This document shows, piece by piece, positions 1-6,306 of a stretch of 8,552 bases of DNA. The position numbers and the translations under genes were made by a program. Numbering within the stretch: position 1 is the stretch's first letter; each line of letters begins with the position of its first letter. A model generated the notes under the pieces. That model was not told where the DNA came from. It searched no databases and saw only the letters and a program-made list of their open reading frames with translations. Source of the stretch: Chloroflexota bacterium (GTDB taxonomy: Bacteria; Chloroflexota; Anaerolineae; Fen-1058); assembly GCA_016219235.1 (NCBI GenBank), contig JACRBO010000338.1:1-8552 (forward strand), written 5' to 3'.

Positions 1-3000
1 GAAACATCACGGGCAAACTGATCATGCCGCTGGAGGTGGGTGTAACCACGAAAGTCTGTGTTACCGCTTCGCCCGACTGTAACGATCCATGCCATGCCAC
101 GAGCGGGCCGCCGGGGGCAGCTAAGCTAATCGGGAGGGTGGCCGTGATCGCCGCGTGCTCGATCGGGTGCGGGCCGTCGTTGATCGCATGGATCGTCACC
201 GTGAGCGGCTCACCGATCGAAGCAACGTCACGATCGAACTGTACCGACGATGATCCCAGCCACGACAAAGCGCTGATCACGCCCTGCATGGCCGCGCTGC
301 GCTGTTGGGGCGCAAAGCCCTCGAAGCCAAAGGCCATGAACAAGGCGCGGCCTGCGCCGTAAGGATGCGACAGCGCGATGGGCCAACCGTGCCGGCCGAT
401 GAGTTCGACGCGCGCGCCGGGCTGCGGCGCGAGCGCGTCGCTGTAGTTGCGATACGGCCAGTTGAGCACGGCGCGATTGAGACCTGCAAAACGTGCGCCG
501 AACGGGCCGCTGGCCTGTGTGGTCACTAAGTCTTCCGAAAAATCCAGCACGCCCAGCACTTCGCGGCCAAAGGCATTGAAGCCGCGTTGGCTAAGGTAGT
601 CCTGCGACGACAGCGCAAAGCGACCACCTTCGAAGGCAAATTGTTGTAGGGCTTGCTCGTTATCGGCTGTGAGCGTTTGATACCAGTCGTAGCCCGTAAA
701 CCAGATGGCGGCCGGATACCAGCGCAGTCGATCAAGCGTGGGCGCGGCCGGTTCAAAGCCGGCCCAATTCGTGGGCACGCGCCACACATCATACGGCACC
801 GCGCTCGCTTCCAACGCCGAGCGGTAGGCGGCTTCGACCGGGTACCAGCGATCGTCTTCGATCAGCAGCACCGCGCCCGGCGCTTTCACCGTCAAAGTCG
901 TCGAGATGGCCGCCGGCGCAAACGGCGGAGTCGCATGGATCACGATCGGGTTGAGTGCGCCAATCGAGGCGGTCAGCGGAATCGTCGCCGTCAGCAGCAA
1001 CGTTTGTTTCGCGCACGACGCCAGCTCGATCTGCGTCGGCGTGATGGTGATCGGCCACTGGCTATCGACTGTCATCGTCATAGGCGTCTGCGCGGTGACC
1101 TCGTCGAAGTTGTAGAGCGTCAGGGCGCGCGTCACGATCGTCCCCGGCGGCCCGATGAGGGGCGTGGTCTCAACGTCCAATGCGTAGGCTTGCTGCAGCG
1201 GCGCGCGCCCCAGGGCCGTCAACGTGCGCGAGAGTACGTCGGCGCGCGACGACCGGGTGTTGATGCCTTGAAAACCAAACGAGAAATACGCGGCGCGATA
1301 GGGCCGGCAGCGATCGATCGTTTGCCCGCCCGATTGGTCGGGCGCGCCTGACCCAGGCGCGTAATCAAAGGCATTCTGCGTGATCTGCGGCGCGCGTGAG
1401 CGGATCACGTCGGGCAGCGCTTGATCATCGGCCCCGTCACCGCCCGCAATGGTGATCGTTTGACCGGCGTATTGGTTGTAACCCGTCAACGTGCGTGAGG
1501 GCGCATCATCAGACATGTATTCAGCCAACAGCCGATCAAAGAAATAGGCCGAAGGCGTCCAGACGCCGTCGAAGTAACCCACGTCCTGACCGCTCAACAG
1601 CAGGTGTCCGCCCGTGTCCAGATAATCGCTGATGACACCGCCGGCTCCGATGTAACCGGGCGAATCGATGGGCGCCGACCAGAGCACCACATCGTAGGCC
1701 CGCAGAGTGGTAGTCAGTGGCACATCGCGGCTCGGATCAAGGATGGGCCAGTCGTCGTACAGATAGTTGAGGTCGGTCAATGCTTCCCGATAAAAGCGTT
1801 CGCCGCTGCCGTTGTACCAGCGGCCGCTATCGACCAGCAAAATCGTCGGCGCATCCGGCAAATAGAAATCCTGCGCCACCCGCCCGCCGGGAGTGATAGT
1901 TACCGTGGCCGTAACGATTCGATGCCGCGCCGCGCGGACTTCAAGCACGTGCGTGCCGATGGGCAAGACCAGCGAATAAGTTCCGCTCACGCTCAAGCTG
2001 AGCGGTGCGCCTACGACGGAGAGTGTGCCGCTGAGTAACTGCGTCGCCGTCAGATTGAGCAAGCGGCCTTCCACCAACCCGATCGGCAGGGGCGTCAAAA
2101 CGAAGTTGCGCGGCGTGACCGTGTCCGTGATCACCAGAAGATTGGTCTGCGTCTGCGGCGCATAACTGAAGGCCGCGGCAGTGACGGTGTAATGGGCCGC
2201 GGGCAGCGGCAGTTGATAACGTCCCTGCGCGTCGGTGGACGTCAGCGCCAACGTGCCCGCATCCGATTGGGCCTGCACCGTGCCCCCCGCGATAGGTGCG
2301 CCGGAATCGGCGCGTGTCAGCGTGCCGCTGATGTAACCCGGCCGCGCCACCGCCAGCACGGCGCGATACGCATCGATGCGCCCCCAGCCGTACAGATTGT
2401 TGGGATACGTTTCCGTCGTCGGGCGCGTTACGGTGCTGGTCAAGGCGAAGCGCGCCGCCGGAATGGTCAAGGTGGGCACCGCGGCGTACATCAAGGCGGC
2501 CGTACCCGCTACGTGCGGCGCGGCCATCGAAGTGCCGCCAGACAGCGCATACACGCCGCCCGGCACGCTGGACAGGACATCGACACCGGGCGCGGATACA
2601 TCGGGTTTGGTCACTTCAAACGGCGACGGCCCGCGGCTGGAAAACCAGGCCAGCGTGTCGTAGCGGTCCGTCGCGCCCACGCCAAACGCTTCGGGCAGCG
2701 AGGCGGGACTGCCCACCGTACCTGCACCGGGGCCGGCATTGCCATTGCTGAAGACCGTAAAGATGCCGGCGGTGTTGAGCAATTGCACATCGGGGCGAAA
2801 CTCTTCGTTTGCGCCAAAGTTATTGCCCCACGAATTGCTCAGAATGTCCGGCGCTAAAGCGGGGTTGCCCGCGGGCGCTAAGATCCACTGAAAACCGGCA
2901 TGAATCCAGCTGTCCAGGCCATAGCCCTGTGTATTCAGCACCCGCGCCGCGATCCAACGTGCGCCGGGCGCAACGCCAATGCCGTCCCGTCCGGCCAACG

Positions 3001-3781
3001 TCCCCATGGTATGCGTGCCGTGCCCGTAGCCATCAAACGGATAGACGGTTGCATCGTCGGTAGTATCGATCCAACTACCAGCATGATTGACCAGCCCCTT
3101 GGGACCCAGGCCGCGATAGTTGTCGTGCAACGCCGGGTGCTGCCAGTCCACGCCCGTGTCCATATTCGCCACGACGACGCCGGTACCCGTAATGCCCAAC
3201 GCCGACCAGACTTGATCGGCCCGGATCTGAGTGATGCCCCATTCGATTGAAGTTGGAGGTTGGAGGTTGGAAGTTGGAGGTTGGAGGTTGGAAGTTGGAG
3301 GTTGGAGGTTGGAGGTTGGACGCTCCGCGTGGAAATTGATCGGCTCGACCCATTGGCGGAATTGATCGAGCTTGATCAAAGCCACATCGTCATGCTCAGC
3401 CACCGCCAGGACCGTCGCCCGATCGGTTCGCGCGGCGATCGAGTTGTTGATCCACAACGGGCGCACATCTGAAGCGTGCAGCGTCGTCAGCAAAGCGCGC
3501 ACGCTGGCTTGCGATCGATCAGCGCGCGCTTGCAGATCAGCCAGCAGGGCCGCGCGATTGAGCGCCGTCGGTGCGGTCTGCTCGCGCATAACAATCTGGA
3601 CACGCACCTCGGCCTCGGGTTCGCTGAGCAGTTGCTTAGCCAGGGCCGGATGTAGTTTGATCAACTGCTCGGGCGACAGGCTAAGATCACGAGCGGGTGT
3701 GGCGCTAGAGCGGGCGGGCAGCGTTAGCCATAGCGCGGCGACAGCGCAGATCAACGTGAGGGTGAGTTTTAGAAGGCGCAT
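1..3781 (-). CDS. Secreted subtilisin-like serine protease (S8), multidomain, C-terminus cut by window edge
   Basis: The minus-strand frame starting at ATG 3781-3779 is open for 1260 codons to the left edge, with no stop. Residues 1-27 form a signal peptide (basic start, hydrophobic core, likely cleavage after A27). Residues about 55-148 resemble an I9-type inhibitory propeptide. A PTSNLQP linker repeat spans 155-178. The S8 catalytic domain covers about 181-475, with Asp208 (NMDTGVDWQHP), His254 (GYGHGTHTMG), oxyanion Asn348 (SNGNAGPG) and Ser418 (SGGTSMAAPHVAG), so it should be active. Downstream are two carboxypeptidase-regulatory-like beta modules (about 482-562 and 566-642), a Rossmann-like module (646-858), an Ig/NEW3-like region (861-968), a second Rossmann-like copy (969-1176) and the start of a DUF11/CARDB-like module. 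Only two cysteines lie outside the signal peptide (C825, C923), as expected for an exported protein. There is no Shine-Dalgarno sequence; a TATAAT box lies 6 nt before the ATG. Protease identity is certain, substrate unknown; the C-terminal domain names are inferred from sequence character. Confidence 0.95.
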   Translation of the reverse strand, partial: MRLLKLTLTLICAVAALWLTLPARSSATPARDLSLSPEQLIKLHPALAKQLLSEPEAEVRVQIVMREQTAPTALNRAALLADLQARADRSQASVRALLTTLHASDVRPLWINNSIAARTDRATVLAVAEHDDVALIKLDQFRQWVEPINFHAERPTSNLQPPTSNLQPPTSNLQPPTSIEWGITQIRADQVWSALGITGTGVVVANMDTGVDWQHPALHDNYRGLGPKGLVNHAGSWIDTTDDATVYPFDGYGHGTHTMGTLAGRDGIGVAPGARWIAARVLNTQGYGLDSWIHAGFQWILAPAGNPALAPDILSNSWGNNFGANEEFRPDVQLLNTAGIFTVFSNGNAGPGAGTVGSPASLPEAFGVGATDRYDTLAWFSSRGPSPFEVTKPDVSAPGVDVLSSVPGGVYALSGGTSMAAPHVAGTAALMYAAVPTLTIPAARFALTSTVTRPTTETYPNNLYGWGRIDAYRAVLAVARPGYISGTLTRADSGAPIAGGTVQAQSDAGTLALTSTDAQGRYQLPLPAAHYTVTAAAFSYAPQTQTNLLVITDTVTPRNFVLTPLPIGLVEGRLLNLTATQLLSGTLSVVGAPLSLSVSGTYSLVLPIGTHVLEVRAARHRIVTATVTITPGGRVAQDFYLPDAPTILLVDSGRWYNGSGERFYREALTDLNYLYDDWPILDPSRDVPLTTTLRAYDVVLWSAPIDSPGYIGAGGVISDYLDTGGHLLLSGQDVGYFDGVWTPSAYFFDRLLAEYMSDDAPSRTLTGYNQYAGQTITIAGGDGADDQALPDVIRSRAPQITQNAFDYAPGSGAPDQSGGQTIDRCRPYRAAYFSFGFQGINTRSSRADVLSRTLTALGRAPLQQAYALDVETTPLIGPPGTIVTRALTLYNFDEVTAQTPMTMTVDSQWPITITPTQIELASCAKQTLLLTATIPLTASIGALNPIVIHATPPFAPAAISTTLTVKAPGAVLLIEDDRWYPVEAAYRSALEASAVPYDVWRVPTNWAGFEPAAPTLDRLRWYPAAIWFTGYDWYQTLTADNEQALQQFAFEGGRFALSSQDYLSQRGFNAFGREVLGVLDFSEDLVTTQASGPFGARFAGLNRAVLNWPYRNYSDALAPQPGARVELIGRHGWPIALSHPYGAGRALFMAFGFEGFAPQQRSAAMQGVISALSWLGSSSVQFDRDVASIGEPLTVTIHAINDGPHPIEHAAITATLPISLAAPGGPLVAWHGSLQSGEAVTQTFVVTPTSSGMISLPVMF
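3249..3320. repeat. In-frame heptanucleotide tandem array inside the protease gene
   Basis: Ten perfect 7-bp units plus 2 bp. On the plus strand the units are GAAGTTG (A) and GAGGTTG (B) in the order ABBABBABBB. Three units make 21 bp, so the array keeps the reading frame and encodes three PTSNLQP heptapeptides followed by PTS (protease residues 155-178, minus strand). It lies in the linker between the propeptide and the WGITQIRADQVW start of the catalytic domain. Similar short tandem heptamers occur between genes in cyanobacteria and, from general experience, in Chloroflexota; here the array is coding. Confidence 0.97.
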
Positions 3782-3787
3782 GGGCGA

Positions 3788-3816
3788 ATTATACCTGTTG
3801 TGCGTTTGACACTCAG
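3788..3816 (-). promoter_or_regulatory. Promoter of the protease gene, probably leaderless
   Basis: On the minus strand a perfect -10 box TATAAT spans 3793-3788, with six bases (TCGCCC) between it and the ATG at 3781. Seventeen bp upstream is a weak -35 candidate CTGAGT (3816-3811), which matches only the central TGA of the consensus. The spacing puts the expected transcription start on or beside the A of the ATG, in line with the missing Shine-Dalgarno sequence. Confidence 0.7.
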
Positions 3817-3834
3817 TAAGCCGTAGCATACAAT
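3806..3834 (+). promoter_or_regulatory. Consensus sigma-70 promoter of the lipoprotein gene, probably leaderless
   Basis: TTGACA (3806-3811), a 17-bp spacer and TACAAT (3829-3834) make a near-perfect housekeeping promoter. The start codon ATG begins at 3842, eight bases after the -10 box, so the likely first transcribed base is the A of the start codon or its neighbour. No Shine-Dalgarno sequence is present. The -35 box directly abuts the proposed -35 element of the divergent protease promoter, sharing base 3811. Confidence 0.8.
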
Positions 3835-3841
3835 ACGCCGC

Positions 3842-4540
3842 ATGAAACTTACACCGGTGCTCCTCCTCACCCTGCTGTTGACCGCCTGCGCGCCCGCTTT
3901 ACCCGAACTACCGCCCAACGACATCGTGGTCAAGGCGGGTCAGGCCATGCTGCAAGTACCGTCGTTTCATTTCAAGATCGAGATCAGCGGCTCGCCGGTC
4001 TATCTCAATCGCGCGACGGCGCTGCAACTGCGCACAGCCGAAGGGGACTTCTCGCGGCCCGATCGGATGGGCGTGCACCTCAAGGTCATCGCGGCCGTCG
4101 CGGCCGCCGAGTTGGATATGATCGCCATCGGCAACGAGCAGTACCTCACCAACATCCTGACACAGCAGTGGGAAGTGCTGCCGCCGGAGTTTGGCTTCAA
4201 TCCCGCCGTGATGTTTGATCCGAAGGTCGGGATCGAGCAGGTGTTAAGCGGCGGCATCGATGCGGCCAAACTCGTCGGCGTGGAAACGATCGACAATGCC
4301 AATGTCTATCACGTCGCAGGCCAGCTCGACGGGGCGCGTGTGCAGGGCATGAGCGGCGGGCTAATCGGTACCGCTCGCGTCGAGGCGGAAGTGTGGGTGG
4401 ACGGCAGCACCTTCGTGCCGCGCAAAGCTATCGTCGTCGATCGCAGCGTAGACGCCGAGAAACCAACCACCTGGACGCTGACGTTCGGATCGTACGGCAA
4501 GACGGTGAATATCGTTGCGCCCACGGTGGGCAGCAAGTGA
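3842..4540 (+). CDS. LppX/LprAFG-type (LprG-like) lipoprotein
   Basis: A 232-residue protein with a lipoprotein signal peptide: MK, a leucine-rich core, and lipobox LTAC with Cys16 as the lipid-modified residue. The mature part matches the general pattern of the LppX_LprAFG (DUF1396) family: an N-terminal amphipathic start, the segment around YLTNILTQQWEVLP (101-114), then FDPKVGIEQVL (125-135), and a beta-rich C-terminus including AEVWVDGSTFVPRKA (182-196). Known members (LprG, LppX, LprF) fold into a half-barrel with a hydrophobic pocket that binds acyl chains of lipids, so this protein probably carries a lipid or other amphiphile outside the membrane. The next gene is a 14-helix MFS transporter, the same arrangement as mycobacterial lprG-p55. 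The ATG is supported by the promoter directly upstream. Family assignment is by pattern recognition; the ligand is unknown. Confidence 0.85.
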   Translation: MKLTPVLLLTLLLTACAPALPELPPNDIVVKAGQAMLQVPSFHFKIEISGSPVYLNRATALQLRTAEGDFSRPDRMGVHLKVIAAVAAAELDMIAIGNEQYLTNILTQQWEVLPPEFGFNPAVMFDPKVGIEQVLSGGIDAAKLVGVETIDNANVYHVAGQLDGARVQGMSGGLIGTARVEAEVWVDGSTFVPRKAIVVDRSVDAEKPTTWTLTFGSYGKTVNIVAPTVGSK

Positions 4541-4622
4541 ATTAGTAATTGGTAACTGGTCAATCGGTCGATCGGTGATTGGTCTACCAGTTGACCAGTT
4601 ACCAGTTGACCGATTACTACTC
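4541..4622. repeat. Imperfect inverted array of heptad-like units between the lipoprotein and MFS genes
   Basis: The segment starts right after the lipoprotein stop codon. The left half has GGT triplets about every 7-8 bases (ATTGGTA, ACTGGTC, AATCGGTC, GATCGGTG); the right half carries the reverse complement pattern (TACCAGT, TGACCAG, TTACCAG, TTGACCG). The longest perfect match is TGGTAACTGGTCAA (4550-4563) against TTGACCAGTTACCA (4591-4604), a 14-bp stem with a 27-nt loop. The outer ends also pair (TAGTAATTGGT versus ACCGATTACTA, one mismatch). No T-run follows the stem, so it is not a classical intrinsic terminator; it could stabilise or attenuate the transcript. Confidence 0.85.
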
Positions 4623-4638
4623 ACCAATCTACCTCATC

Positions 4639-6177
4639 ATGCGCCAACCTCTTTCCTCCAATCGCACCATCGCCCTGGTCTCGATTGCGATCTTCATCGG
4701 CGCGATGGATCTCACCGTCGCGTCGGCGTTTCTGCCGCAGGTCGTGGTGGACTTCGAGTTGAACACGCAGCAGTTCGCGCTGGCGGGCTGGGTGGTGACG
4801 ATGTATCTGGCGGCGTATGCCGTGAGTATGACCTTCGCCGGGCGGTTGAGCGATCTGTACGGGCGGCGCGCGGCCTATCTGGTGTGTCTGGGGATTTTCA
4901 TCGTTGGCTCGCTGCTGGTGGCCTTGACGCGCACGAGCGGACTGCCGTTCACGTTTGCGCTGGAGTGGCTGGTGGCGAGCCGCATCGTGCAGGCGCTGGG
5001 CGCGGGCGCGATGGTGCCCGTCTCGATGGCGCTGGTGGGCGATCTGTTTCCGCCTGAGCGACGCGCGACACCGCTGGGCTTCATCGCCGCGGTCGATACG
5101 GCGGGCTGGGTGGTGGGCCACCTGTACGGCGGCATCATGATCCGCCTGTTCACCGATTGGCGCATCATCTTCTGGATCAATATTCCCATCGGCCTGATTG
5201 CTTTCGCTTTGTGCTGGCGCGCGCTGCGCGATCTTACTCATACGAAAGCGACGGGCAAATTAGACGGCGTCGGCGCGGTGTTGATCGGCGCGGCACTGGC
5301 CGCGTTCAACATCGCGTTGGGCGGCAGCGCGGAAACGGGGCGCGTCTCGCAGTTTGTCGAAGAGACCGCACCCGCCTATCAAGGCCCGTTGTTGATCGCG
5401 TCGATCGTGCTGTTCGTCGGTTTCATCGTGTGGGAATTGCGCGCGGAACAACCGCTGCTCGATCTGCGTCTGTTCAAGCAACGGACGTTTGCCGGAGCCT
5501 CGCTCGTGAATCTGGGCGTGGGCTTTGCGTTGATCGTGGCGTTGGGCGTCGTGCCTTTGTTTATCAATGCCGTCGTCGCATCGAGTCAACCCGACGCGAC
5601 CGTGGAACAAATCCTCAGTGATGGCGCGTGGTACACGGGCTGGGTGCTCTCCGCGTTGACGGTGACGATGGCGTTGATGTCGCTCGTGATCGGCCGGATC
5701 GTCGATCGGTTTGGCTACCGGCCGCCGACGTTGATCGGGCTGTTGATCGCCGCAGGCGGTTTCATCATCACCAGTCAATGGCAGGCGACGACCACGTATG
5801 CGGGGATGCTGCCAGGGTTGATCGTGGCGGGCGCGGGCTTCGGGCTGGTGCTGTCCCCGATCGCGACGGCGGTGGTCAACAGCGCGCCCGCCAATGAACG
5901 CGGCGTGGCCTCGGCGCTGGTGATTATCCTGCGGCTGGTCGGCATGAGCCTGGGCGGATCGATCGCGTTGACGTGGGGCACGCAGCGCGTGCAGACGCTG
6001 GCCGCGCAATTGGCCGCCGGCACGAGTCAGTTTTCAGGCAATACTTTTGAAGTTTTCCGGCAAGCCACCGCGCAAGCGGTGGGGGAGTCGTTCTTGCTAT
6101 TTGCGGTCAGCGCGTGCGTCATCGCGCTGCTGCCCGGCTTACTGATGTCGGCAACGGATGCGGCGCGAAACGGCTAA
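4639..6177 (+). CDS. MFS transporter, DHA2/EmrB-QacA type with 14 predicted helices
   Basis: A 512-residue polytopic membrane protein. TM1 carries the DHA2 signature around Asp24 (GAMDLTVASAFLPQVVVDF). Motif A follows TM2 (GRLSDLYGRR, 68-77), motif B is RIVQALGAGAMVP (115-127), and the TM5 motif C region is GWVVGHLYGG (156-165), followed by DWRIIFWINIPIG (173-185). A second motif-A-like loop, IGRIVDRFGYRPP (351-363), lies in the C-terminal half. A long hydrophilic segment (about 446-482) separates the last two helices and is probably extracytoplasmic. Such proteins are proton-driven exporters of drugs or lipids; the LprG-like partner 98 bp upstream points to lipid or amphiphile export as with P55 (Rv1410c). 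ATG 4639 is preferred over an in-frame TTG at 4579, because the extra 20 residues would be encoded by the intergenic repeat. No Shine-Dalgarno sequence is visible. Motif C has His161 where proline is usual. Confidence 0.94.
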   Translation: MRQPLSSNRTIALVSIAIFIGAMDLTVASAFLPQVVVDFELNTQQFALAGWVVTMYLAAYAVSMTFAGRLSDLYGRRAAYLVCLGIFIVGSLLVALTRTSGLPFTFALEWLVASRIVQALGAGAMVPVSMALVGDLFPPERRATPLGFIAAVDTAGWVVGHLYGGIMIRLFTDWRIIFWINIPIGLIAFALCWRALRDLTHTKATGKLDGVGAVLIGAALAAFNIALGGSAETGRVSQFVEETAPAYQGPLLIASIVLFVGFIVWELRAEQPLLDLRLFKQRTFAGASLVNLGVGFALIVALGVVPLFINAVVASSQPDATVEQILSDGAWYTGWVLSALTVTMALMSLVIGRIVDRFGYRPPTLIGLLIAAGGFIITSQWQATTTYAGMLPGLIVAGAGFGLVLSPIATAVVNSAPANERGVASALVIILRLVGMSLGGSIALTWGTQRVQTLAAQLAAGTSQFSGNTFEVFRQATAQAVGESFLLFAVSACVIALLPGLLMSATDAARNG

Positions 6178-6231
6178 CCGGATAAAACGACAGCGTCCGG
6201 CAATTGTCAGCCACATGGCACACTCAAGTGC
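6178..6231. other. Short intergenic gap after the MFS gene, no convincing element
   Basis: Only a 5-bp inverted repeat is visible (CCGGA at 6178-6182, TCCGG at 6196-6200) with a 13-nt loop and no T-run, too weak to call a terminator. The promoter for the next gene begins at 6232. Confidence 0.5.
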
Positions 6232-6259
6232 TTGACGGGCTTGCCAGCGGGCGGATAAT
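6232..6259 (+). promoter_or_regulatory. Sigma-70-type promoter of the DUF3352-like gene
   Basis: TTGACG (6232-6237), a 16-bp spacer and GATAAT (6254-6259), five of six matches in each box. Transcription would start near 6266, giving a leader of about 40 nt that contains a good ribosome binding site. This contrasts with the leaderless arrangement proposed at 3782-3841. Confidence 0.7.
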
Positions 6260-6291
6260 GTAAGCACGTAGTTGCCGGGGATTCAGATTAC

Positions 6292-6298
6292 AAAGGAG
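6292..6298 (+). promoter_or_regulatory. Strong ribosome binding site that fixes the start of the DUF3352-like gene
   Basis: AAAGGAG lies 8 bases before ATG 6307. An alternative in-frame GTG at 6298 overlaps this site and would leave no binding site upstream, so ATG 6307 is chosen. Confidence 0.85.
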
Positions 6299-6306
6299 TG
6301 TTTGTC

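Noticed and set aside
653..1351. Plus-strand open frame of 232 codons within the protease region
   Set aside because: Arg-rich translation without any domain; the opposite strand has a continuous 1260-codon frame with clear protease motifs.
3249..3320. CRISPR array or other spacer-bearing repeat
   Set aside because: The units are contiguous 7-mers with no unique spacers and are in frame within a gene.
4579..4638. Upstream TTG start for the MFS protein adding 20 residues
   Set aside because: The extension (VYQLTSYQLTDYY and so on) is simply the translated intergenic repeat, and the TM1 region starts normally from ATG 4639.
5260..6009. Minus-strand open frame of 249 codons opposite the MFS gene
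   Set aside because: Low-complexity Arg/Gln/His-rich translation; shadow of the transporter gene.
6178..6200. Possible terminator hairpin after the MFS gene
   Set aside because: Only a 5-bp stem with a 13-nt loop and no T-run.
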